The notes beneath the pieces were generated by a model. It ran no database searches. It was not told the origin of the DNA and saw only the letters and a program-made list of their open reading frames with translations. 64,000 nucleotides of DNA, taken from NCBI GenBank assembly GCA_003116995.1, contig BDSL01000004.1, forward strand, positions 124,001 through 188,000. The letters run 5' to 3'. A program made the translations under genes and the position numbers. Source of the stretch: Yamagishiella unicocca (taxonomy: Eukaryota > Chlorophyta > Chlorophyceae > Chlamydomonadales > Volvocaceae). Of the stretch, positions 33,401 through 43,062 are shown one piece after another. Each line of letters begins with the position of its first letter. Within the stretch, counting starts at the first letter, position 1.

Positions 33401-34635
33401 GTGGCAGCGGTGATGACTTGCCGGGTACCTCCAAACCAGCAATCTGAGGGAGGATGAGTTCATGGCGCGGCCGGAGATTGTCGGGGATACGCAGATTGCG
33501 TCTGTAATCATTGGTGTTCACTGGTGCACACGCTACGAAGCCTATTCGTCATTGTGCAGACGTGCGCTCCTACCTGCAGTGTCTCAACAATGGCGTTGTG
33601 GTGATTGTCGAAGTCAGCTTTGACGTGGCCGTTGAAGGCCATATGCAGCAGCCACCCCTGCTCGGCGAATACCTCGACCATATCGCAGCTGTCATGCAGG
33701 TGCGCCATCAAGTCTTCCAGCGCAACGTCCTGCAGGACGCTGCCTTTCTTGCCTGGACATAAAGGTCAGAGGGGCAACGCTGTCACAACCGTTGTAATGC
33801 GCATACCCGTTTGTATGCTCTGAGAAGGCTGCTGGCATACCTGCCAAGTCCAGCGACCGGATCACGTCCTGCCCTAGGACCGCAAGCATGGCTGCATTCT
33901 CGCCATTAACCACCGTGGACGACGCGATCTTGATCAGCAGGTGAGCGGCGCCTGCACATGCAATGGCGGTACATCGATAAACTTGTCTCCCCTAAGATTT
34001 TACCGTGCTCGCGGTGAAGTCATTTCAAATGCACGTCGATGATTAATGCCAAGGCAAGCAATACTCATGCGGTGCTGTACCCGTCCCAATTACTTGCCCG
34101 CAATGTCGTTGACATCTGGCTGGCCGCTATTGGCCCTACTCAGACCAGCCGCACGCTTGACCAGGCCCTGCACGGCAGCAACACACAGTGACCATCATGG
34201 CCCATCACTGGTCGGTTAGTGTACAACTGCTACCCAGACAATCCTTCATTAACAGGACAGAGAGTACAAAAGCAACGGCCGCAACCCACATGGGCGGGCA
34301 GGACGTGACCAAAGCGGCATTGCCAACGCCAGCGGTGCGAAGCTGCCCCAAACAAAAAGATGCCAACGGCCGTGACTATCGCTTACTTGCGTTGCCGGCA
34401 GAGGCTTCCCCGGTTTTGAGGAAACGCTGCACACCGGCGATCCAGAGATGCACGTCGTCTCAGATAGAGGCGTGTGAACGCCACTTGAATTCGATGGACG
34501 TGTCGTCTTCGCTGATTTTTGGTCCAAGGCCCGGGTGATCGCGACGCCGACATCCACGTCATGCTCACGGCAAACGGCGTGCTTTGCTATGAAGCCTGAA
34601 TCCCGTGATTGCGGCGAAGTGCCCTTGGCCGCCAT
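30419..34635 (-). CDS. EF-hand protein with two p25-alpha (TPPP) domains
   Basis: A many-exon gene ends at TGA 30421-30419. Recognisable exons, 5' to 3', include 34635-34569 (MAAKGTSPQSRDSG), a helical section (AAHLLIKIASSTVVNGENAA near 33945; DLMAHLHDSCDMVEVFAEQG near 33700; YLDANRNLRRCLKRIGGG near 33400), an EF-hand near 32600 with loop DHDCDGRISPGE (all ligand positions present), then two p25-alpha segments. The first is FVKLFRDCKLPDK with RKLSFDGFVAALAECAARKG (about 32100-31740); the second is FIKMMRDTGLLDRTF with IKLSFEAFEKALLLVAEAKG (about 30900-30430). p25-alpha proteins bind microtubules and are common in ciliated cells, so a cytoskeletal or ciliary role is likely. The join between the second and third exons (34387 to about 34170) did not fit in phase, so a small exon may be missing. 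Confidence 0.72.
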
Positions 34636-35353
34636 AGGACTTCCAGCTTTATCGACTTGATGTACATCGTCCTCGGCGAACTACAGTGTGTGTATGGGAG
34701 GGGAGGCCGTCTGGTGATTGCAAAGAAACAATTTCAGTACGGCCACGGCTACTTTGCGACACACCTGCACGCGCTTATGGCCGGCCCGCTCGCCTGTCTT
34801 GGAAAGCACCGGGGCAAGTGCCTGCAATGCCAATCCAATAAGTACCGGACAACATCTCAGCCATCTACTGGTATCATAGGCAATGCCCAGAAGGCGTGCA
34901 CGCTGGAAGCCGCACCATGGAAGCTGGGCTGGCGCACGAAGCTGCTTGCCGCGAGAAGCATGAGAAGAGCCCCATGTCTCCTACGACCCTATCTAATGTC
35001 CCAGCAGCGTGATGCTTTGTAGTCGACGAGTATCCTAGCGTTGCGTGCGTACGCGTCTGTCGCGCGGTCAATTGTCAGGTCAAAAGTCAGGAAGGCGTAT
35101 GGGAAGTATTTTGCCAATCGCGGCTATTCAATACTGCTTGACAATGGACGATTGCAGCAGCGTTGGGGCAGGGACTGCCGCTTTGCACCTGCTGGCTATT
35201 TGCACGGCCTTTGGATCTTAATTTTGACAATGACCGCCTCTATGCACGTCGCAGACCCAGACAAATGTGTAACCTTTCATATTAGATACGTTGGTTTAGA
35301 CTCCATACCGGCGTGGATACTCTAGTTCCCGCGGCATAGGGCTGGCCGAACAA
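34636..35353. promoter_or_regulatory. Divergent region between p25-alpha gene and eIF3l
   Basis: About 720 bp lie between two divergent start codons. Short plus-strand ORFs here lack splice or family support. No tRNA-like fold was seen. Confidence 0.45.
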
Positions 35354-38300
35354 ATGTCGTTCCGCGCCGGCTTCGACGACGGCTATGAGGGCTTCTACCA
35401 GGTTCCCGATATCGTCAAGCAATGGGCCCACTATTTCTACCGCCATATCAGGCACGTCCGGTGGCGGCTTCCAGAGCTGCATCTGCGGGTGGCGGCTCTC
35501 TCACGGATCGCTCGCACGCACGCAAATAGCGTTTGATGGTGTCTTTGGTGACAAACAATCTTTCGAATTTGTCAGCTTGTGGCTGCAGCGTTGCCATGCT
35601 TCTACGGCGGCCGCTCTGATCTGCGTCCTTTTTGCTGCACGCTGCCCTGGCTTGCTCAGGGAACGGAACATCCCAGAAATTCAGTCTATGTACGAGATCT
35701 CATTCCTGAAGCTCAGTGACCGGTTTTACAAAGCGGCGCCATGGCCGGAGGTCCAACACATCCAGGAGGTCGTGGACCAGGATCACGTATTCTGCCTGCT
35801 TTACAAGGTACAGGCAGTGTTATATTGGGAGTTGAGAGTGACTGCTGAACATGGGGGGGTATTTTGTGGGGAAAACCCTCGGGTTGCACGCCATTCCAGG
35901 TGTCCCCTTTTGGATGCAATGGCCGTCCGTGGGCGGACGCCTTGGGCTACCCCTCTGACCTCAGCACGTCAAATAGCTTGGCTACCAAACACCGTGTCCT
36001 CAACAATGGGTAAATGCATGCTGAACGCAGGAAATGTACTTCAGGCATTTGTACGCACGTTGCCAGCCTACGCTGCGTGACCGGTAAGCTTTGGCGTATC
36101 GATTTCTTGGACCCTGTTTGTCCTCCCACAATTTGCCGCATGGGGTCGGTTTGGCGCATTGATGCGCTAACCCGACTTGCCGCTCATGGGCGAAGCGTCG
36201 TGTGGGGTCCAGTGGGCTCGATGGCGGTTTGAGGATTTAGGGTAGCCGTATGGGTGTAGCGAAGTGAAGCTACCCACGTAAGGACGACAGTTGATGTGAC
36301 GGTGATTTGGTTTTCCTCAGGTGCGACTCCTGGGACAACTACTGCGACCTGTTCGGCCTACTGCTGACCAGCAACGTCAACATGCAGCTACCAAACATCT
36401 GGCTGTGGGACATGGTGGACGAATTCCTCTACCAATTCCAGGTGTGCGAATTAGACGGAAGCCTGGTTCAGCTGGGTACAGACTGATGCCCGTTGCCTGA
36501 CTGAGCAGATGGGGCGCGCCAGTACATTGGGGAAAGAAGCTGCTGCTGCCGTAGGCTTACGTCGTGCGTTTGTCCACCTCCCTTCGCAGTCCTTCTGCCA
36601 GTACCGCGGTAAGGTGCAGTCCATGTCGCCGGAGGAGATCGAGAACTTGAAGAAGTGCGAAGTGAAGAAGGTAGGAGGTGCTTACGGTCGCCAGCCCCCG
36701 ATGCTGCCTGTCCTTTGTCTGGGGCATCACGGCGACACTCGCATGTTGGCAATGTGACAGGTGTGGAACACTATCGAGGTGCTCAACATCCTGCAAGCGA
36801 TGGTGGACAAGAGCGGCATTGTGGCGGAGGTGGAGGGCGACGGCGGCGTAAAGTGCGTGGGGCGGGGCGGCTTTTGTTGGGTATGTGAGTGGGAAGCACA
36901 TAAGGCTATGATGCCAAACATGCGCTCATGTCAGCACACACGACGGGGACAATATGCGTGTGTGTGAGGTCTGGTGAGTGTGGGTTACCGTTCATGGTAC
37001 TGCGCACCATTGGGTGCCTTTAGTGGGATGTATTTTGGGAGGAGCTGTCGTACCCTGACGATGGCAGTTCGTCCGATCGGCGTACCGGTACTGCCAGGTG
37101 CCGTATGCGGCCAGAAACGACTGACGCACCGCACAGCCTCGTCACAGCTTGGTGCTGCACGCTGCACTTTTTGTTTGTAGGCTTTGCCAGCTGGAGGGCT
37201 ACTACCCGCAGTCGTCCAACGTGCTGCGCATGCTGGGCTACTTCTCGCTGACGGGCTTGATGCGCGTGCACTGCCTGGTGGGCGACTACTTCACCGCCCT
37301 GAAGGTTAGAAAGCCGCGGCGGCGATCCTCAGGATGATTCGGGTTCGGCAGTGGGGAACTGCTCTTTAGGCGCGACGAATTTGTAATGTCTGTGCGGCCC
37401 GCTTACCGCTTCTCCTTCCCCTTGATATGGCATCATTCGATGCTCACAAACAACCCACCTATCGCGGCCCCCTTCCGCAGGCCATCTACCCGCTCAGCCT
37501 GCACGAGCGCGCCAACCTGTTCACGCCCCGTATCCCCGGCGCGCACATCACGCTGTTCTACTACGGCGGCTTCTCCTACCTCATGCAGCGCAGGTGCGGG
37601 CCTGTCGCACTTCACGGCGCGAGGGAGGCCTGAACTCGACGGTTGGCTCATCGGCGGCATCCCGAGCCGTCTAGATACGGCATACGACGTGTTGCTGATC
37701 CACGAGGCGGTTCCTTACACACCTCCTGGATCTGCTGCCGGGCTCCTGTCCAGTCCGCACCGCATGAGTATCCCTTTTGGCCCGCGTTCCCCTCCTGGCC
37801 CCAGGTACCTAGACGCCGCGCGGTGCTTCAATGCGGTGCTGCTCTACATCTACCGCGTGAAGAGCGCGCACCGCACCAGCCCGCAGTTCGAGCAGATCCT
37901 GAAGAAGAACGAGCAGATGTACGCGCTGCTGGCTATCTGCCTGGCGCTGTGCCCGGCCGCTGCCAAGAGCCTGGATGAGAACGTGCTCATGCAGGTGGGG
38001 AGATTGTGTGGCCCACTGCAGGGCCCACTAGTTGCTACCCGCACAACATCGCGCAAGTAGACCGCCCCCACCAACATGGGGATTGGGAAATGCTTGGGTG
38101 TCTGTGCAAGCGCGCTGGAATGCATCGCATCATGGCGGCCTGGTGGTGATGCAGAAATTATTAGCATCGGATGAGAAGTGCATACACTCAGTCACACTGC
38201 TTGCTTGACTCGGGGTGTGCTCTGCTGAAACTGAAACACGCACTGCACCCCCGCGCGCACAGAACCATCTAGAGGGCTGTTTCGCAGTGATGCTTTTCTC

Positions 38301-39636
38301 AAATATACATGTTAGACTACTGACCCCCTCACGGGGGTATGAGTACAACATTTCCGAGTCTGAGCGAGACGCCAGTGACCAGCTCAGCATGAGCCTGGCC
38401 CTAGTCCTGCACGTCGCAAACATCACACTGCATTTGTAAGGCCGCTGAGCCAAGCTTACATCACATATTGAAAGGCATTGGGGTGACCTCCTCGCGGTGA
38501 TGCTTTTCTCAAATATACATGTTAGACTACTGACCCCCTTCGCGAGGGTATGAGTACAACATTTCAACGAGTCTGAGCGAGACGTGTCGATGCCATGGCG
38601 TTAGCGGAGTCGTCCGGGGGCTGAATTGTTTGCGGCACGCAAGGACAGCGGCAACGGGCGCGCCCACTCGCAGCTCGCGGCTGCGAAGGGACTCCGCATC
38701 CAAGTTCGTTCGGAAAGCCTCGCGGCCTGCTCATTTTGCCAACTCCTTCCCCTGCTGCCCACCGTGCGTTGCGTCCCCCCCCCTCCCCCGACCCAACAGC
38801 TACGCGAGCGCCAGTCGGAGAACATGGCGGCTATGGGTCGCGGCGACATTGACGTGTACGACAGCCTCTTCCGCGACGCGTGCCCCAAGTTCGTGACGTC
38901 GACACCGCCCGCTTACGACCAAGCCACCACCAACACGAACCAGCTGGTGAGGCAGGGGCGCGACCTCTTGGCGGACAGCAGATAGCTCGGCTCGCCGCAA
39001 CCGGGCAGCGTCACGTCATTAGGGGCGGAGCGATACGCGGTGCGATGGGATTGACCCGCCGGGCTGCCCCCTCCCCCGCTCCTCACTCCCCAGGCCTTCC
39101 GCGCCCAGCTGAACTCGTTCCTGCTGGAGGTGCGGTCGCAGCAGACCCTGCCGCAGCTGAAGCAGTACCTGCTGCTGTACAGCTCCATCAGCCTGGCCCG
39201 GCTGGCGGCGCTGATGGACTGCGAGGAGGCGGCGCTGCGCCAGCAGCTGCTGTGCCTCAAGAACAAGCAGCGGCAGCTCAAGTGGGACGGAGGAAAGGAC
39301 ATGACGGCGGGTGAGCGGGGGGTGCGAGAGTGCTTCACGGCTTCATAAGCCCCTTCAGGATATCGTCTGAGCCTGAACGTCTGAGCTGGATCGTGACACC
39401 ACCTGTCCGCTCACATCCTCCCAGGCACATGGACTGTGGCCAGCGACCTGGAGTTCCACATCGACGTGGACCCGGAGACCGGCCTGGAGATGGTCATGGT
39501 GTCGGACACGCAGCAGGTGGCCACGTACGCGCCCTTCCTGGCGCACCACATCTCACGCTTCGAGGAGGTCATCCGCGACCTCTCGGTGCCGCCACCCGTA
39601 GCAGCGCCCGTAGCAGCGGTGCCCGCGCGCGCCTGA
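35354..39636 (+). CDS. EIF3L: Translation initiation factor eIF3 subunit L
   Basis: Twelve exons: 35354-35460, 35660-35807, 36031-36083, 36321-36441, 36590-36670, 36761-36847, 37191-37304, 37481-37593, 37805-37994, 38800-38946, 39094-39310, 39425-39636 (529 residues, close to the human protein). The start [19 protein letters not shown] leads to matches along the whole family: [104 protein letters not shown]. The C-terminal PCI domain contains [20 protein letters not shown]. eIF3l is part of the 13-subunit eIF3 complex that recruits mRNA to the 40S ribosome in the cytoplasm. The end of exon 6 and start of exon 7 are the least certain splice sites. The 805-bp ninth intron hosts two snoRNA-like repeats. 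Confidence 0.95.
38279..38370 (+). ncRNA. Probable box C/D snoRNA, copy A, in eIF3l intron
   Basis: A 92-nt unit shows box C-like GTGATGC (38287-38293), a D' box CTGA (38320-38323), a C'-like TATGAGT and box D CTGA (38360-38363). The ends GTTTCGC and GCGAGAC can pair as a terminal stem with one G-T pair. The stretch before D' (ATACATGTTAGACTA) can pair with AGUCUAACAUG, which I recall as part of a conserved large-subunit rRNA region that also contains the U18/snR58 targets. Intronic placement in a translation-factor gene is typical. A second copy lies 212 bp downstream. Confidence 0.68.
38491..38581 (+). ncRNA. Probable box C/D snoRNA, copy B, in eIF3l intron
   Basis: This second copy has box C GTGATGC (38497-38503), D' CTGA (38530-38533) and D CTGA (38573-38576). 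The terminal stem is a perfect CTCGC/GCGAG. The arm from box C to D' is identical to copy A, whereas the outer stems and the D-guide (TTCAACGAGT against TTCCGAGT) differ. The stem bases differ between copies yet still pair in both, which supports RNA structure rather than a simple DNA repeat. Confidence 0.68.
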
Positions 39637-40845
39637 GCCCCGTAGGGCAGGGAGCAGGGCGGGATAGGGCACGCATGGGGAGGGGGGCAGGGCAACGGCG
39701 GCTGCGTACGGGCCCCGCACCCAGTCGGTGCCTTTGCAAAGGGATGTGGCAACTTGTGTCTGAGTCGTGCATCCGCGCCCAAAGCGGTCCAGTGGGGGGT
39801 GCCGGTGCGGCATGGGGGTTGAGCGAGGGACACGCGAGACGGGGAGTGGGTCGGTGGGTCGCGCCGCGGTACTGGTTATGTTGCCCGCATGAGGGCGAGT
39901 TGGGGACGCGGGGGAGTGGGGATGTTGAACCAGGGGTAGACACGGGACGGGGAGGTCACCAATAGACGTGGTGTTGCCCAAGAGCGAGGAGCGCGAGGTG
40001 AGGCAGCTAGGACTGTCGGGGGACTTGGGGTTACCTGCCGGAGCAACGAGGTTCAGTGGCTGGGGGCCCCGACCCCTTCCGGCGCTACCCTGGGTGGCGG
40101 GGTGGCCGTGCAGGAGCAGGCGCCGTGCGGCACCAAAGAGAGGTCTGGCCGTGTCCTTACTTTTCGTCGGTCGTGGTTTGCGAATGCAGTTTCACACCTG
40201 CCAGTAGTGTGATGTGCGCAGGATGACGCGTCGGGACCAGCGTTGCGCTGCGCAGGCGGGTGTTGCGTATCCCTTACGAGTGCTCGGTAGGGGTTGCAGC
40301 AGTGGAGGCGTCAGCATGTGCAACGGGGTACAGAGCCTCCGGTAGACGCGCTCCGCAGCCTGCTCCAACAGCAGTAGGAGTTAATGCGTTCAGGGGCCGA
40401 AACGTCGCTTCCGAATTCGAATGGCCTCTTCAAACGGTAACAGTGGTTTTCTACGCTTGGAATTTGTTGCGTGATGTCAACATCGATTGGCTTGTCGCGA
40501 TGTGCTTGTTAACATATTCGCTGCCGGGCAAAGGCTCTCAGGCAGGTCCGCCAGGGTCCGGCCGCCCGCCCCAACGGCAGTAGCAAACGGCCGAAATATT
40601 ACCGGCGCAAGCCGCAGGGTGTCCTTGCATGGCTATCTGGCAGGTTTTTTGAGCAATAGGAAAACAAAGGACCTCCTGCAGCCAGCAACTTCCTCCAGTG
40701 AGATCTACAGCTCGCAGGCCCAAGGGCACAGGCCACGTCAGTACGGCAAGGCCTCTTGGAAGTTGCATCCATGGAAAAGACGTCGTGAATACAGAGGCAT
40801 AACTGTATACTATTCCTTCATCGATACTTAAAATATTGTCTTCAG
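39637..40845. other. Intergenic: eIF3l 3' flank and unresolved 5' end of next gene
   Basis: A 1.2-kb stretch follows the eIF3l stop. Around 39960-40005 the plus strand reads VVLPKSEERE and meets a GTGAGG donor, which could be a first exon of the next gene, but no start codon ties it in. Nothing else supportable was found. Confidence 0.4.
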
Positions 40846-43062
40846 GAAGCTCAATTATGGTTGCTGGACCCAACGCGCAACACCTACCGCTCCCGCTTAC
40901 GTTGTGACGCATGTATAACGCTGCCTTGGGGGCTTATTATAATCTGCATCCTTAACCTTAGTAGTGCCAGGGAGGCAGACGCCTCTCTGGCGCAGAGGCA
41001 ACCGATGCTCTGCGCGATGGGACAGGATGCCGGCCAGGCCGAATCGCTTGCGCTCCCAGGTATTAAACACTGCTGTGGTAGGCTTCCTGGTCCCCACGAT
41101 CATATAGAACAGTATCATATGCTGTGACAGGGCCCGTCCGCCGCCAACCCTGGCGGCGCCTTGCGGCAGCATCGTGCCTTACCTGCCCCACCCCTCTCCA
41201 ACACCTTGTTCAGGGCTGGACCATCTCCGTGCCCACGTCAAGGACTGGCAGCTGGCTGTCCAAACGCTGGCGTATACGGCGGCGGCGATAACGGAGAGCG
41301 TGGGGCCCGCACAGCACGCGCCGGCTGGCTCGGACCGGTTGGCAGCTGACGAGGACGTGCCACGTGGTGAGTCTGCTCGCAATCTAGGGTTTGGGTATGT
41401 GCGATGTGGGTCGAGACGGGTTGTCGAGTAACGTGCGGCGAGGCCCCCCTGCATCATCCGCCCGCGTCTGCCGCCTGCCTGCCATATCCTGCCGGCTAGG
41501 TGTAGGCACTGGCTGGCTGGCTGGCCGCTGATGTTATCCGCATCTCCTCACTCGACCCACCGCACCCCACGCCTGGCCTTACGCATGCCTCCGTTGCCCC
41601 CCCCCCCACCGCCCTTTTATGTACCCCTCCCCCCCCCCACCGCCCTTTTATGTACCCCCCCCCCCCCCCACCGCCCTTTTATGTACCCCTCCCCCCCCCA
41701 CCGCCCTTTTATGTACCCCTCCCCCCCCCCACCGCCCTTTTATGTACCGCTCCCCCCCCCACCGCCCTTTTATGTACCCCACCCCCACCCCACCGCCCGC
41801 CCTCCGCAGCCCTCGTGCCGGGCCCCGCCCCCTGCAGTCCCCTCAAGCCCGGGCGGTTGTTCGTTGTGGCCAACCTGTCTGGCGCCTACTACACCCTGGT
41901 GGAGCTGCTGTCCCGCAACAAGTTCGACTTCCGGGTCGATAACCTGCTGCACCTGGGCAACCTGGTGGCACCGCCACAGCCCTCCACAGCCTCCTCCCCC
42001 TCCTCCCCCTCCTCCGGCTCACCGGCAGCTGCTGCGGGTGGTCAGTTCGGGCAGCTGTCCGGCTGCCCCCCTGGCGGCGCCGCGCCCTCCTCCGGCTCCG
42101 CCTCCGGCTCCAGGGGCTGCCGCAACTCCGCTTCCGTGTTGCAGCTGATCCGGCGGCACTGCGCTGGCGGCCCCATGGGCGCCCACGAGTGCCTGGCGCT
42201 GCTGACTGCGGCCCGCAGCAACCGGCAGCGGGCGGAGGAGGAGCGCCTCCTGCTGCAGCAGCAGGAGGCGCAGGAGGCCTTGACCGCAGCGGCGGGTGCC
42301 TCCTCGGAGGGGCCCCCGCGGGTTCAGGGCCGCCGCAGTGCGCTGTCCCTCCAGCTGGCGGCGGCGTCATCGGGCCCCCATGCGGCCGTACCAGCGGCAG
42401 CGGAGCCACCCAGAGCACCCATGCCGTGCCGTACCAACGGTCGTACCAACGGCCGTACCAACGGCCGTACCAACGGCCGTACCAGCGCGTGCGCAGGCTC
42501 CTACTCGGGCCTGAGCTCCGATGACGACAGCGACAGTGATGAGGAGGGGGAGGAGCTGGTGTCGGCGCCCATGACGCCATGCAGGGGGGAGCCCTCGCCC
42601 GCACCGTTGACTGCGCCGTCAACCAAGTGGGTCGGCGGCTCCGGTGGCGGCTCCGGCGGCGGCCTGGACCTGGCGCAGATGTTGTCCATGCCGGCGTGTG
42701 TGGTGGTGGAGTCGTACGGCATCATGCTCCAGCACGCCGGCCCTTCTCCCGCCCAGCGACCGGGTGCTGTCGCCTCCGACCGCTACCACACGTTCTTCAG
42801 CCACCGCCGCCCCGGAGCAGCGGCCTCCGCTGCCGCCACCGGCCTGGCGTCGTGCCGCGGCGTGGTGCGCTGCGCAGTGCTGCCGCCGCTGCGGACGCTG
42901 CAGCGCCGCTCTCCCGGCTTCGTGGCCAAGCTGGCGGCGGCGGCGGCGCCCACCCGCGAGGAGCTGTTCCTTGAGGTGGTGGAGGAGCCGCTCTCGGACC
43001 TGGATCTGGATCTAGATCTGGATCTGGCGGCGGCGCCCTTCCAGGCCCCCCACAACCCATGA
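40846..43062 (+). CDS. Degenerate metallophosphatase-like protein (putative pseudoenzyme), 5' end unresolved
   Basis: Three exons join in phase: 40846-41059, 41214-41366, 41810-43062 (about 540 residues). An acceptor precedes 40846, so the start codon lies upstream and was not found. In the last exon, GRLFVVANLSGAYYTLVELL and DNLLHLGNLVA follow the pattern of calcineurin-like phosphoesterases (usually GDxHG and GDLV). VLQLIRRHCAGGPMGAHE resembles the segment that ends in GNHE, and YGIMLQHAG the later HAG. Only the last motif keeps its metal-binding histidine; the earlier Asp, His and Asn ligands are replaced. A disordered insert with an acidic DDDSDSDEEGEE patch and NGRT repeats separates the parts. 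Catalysis therefore seems unlikely. The family call is my inference from motif order. Confidence 0.6.
41586..41785. repeat. About 30-bp minisatellite, six to seven copies
   Basis: Each unit has a run of C, then CACCGCCCTTTTATGTAC. The array lies against the acceptor of the intron 41367-41809 and supplies its pyrimidine tract. Confidence 0.92.
42428..42485 (+). repeat. Coding 12-bp repeat (NGRT)
   Basis: Four to five copies of CGTACCAACGGC lie inside the last exon of the phosphatase-like gene and keep frame. Confidence 0.9.
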
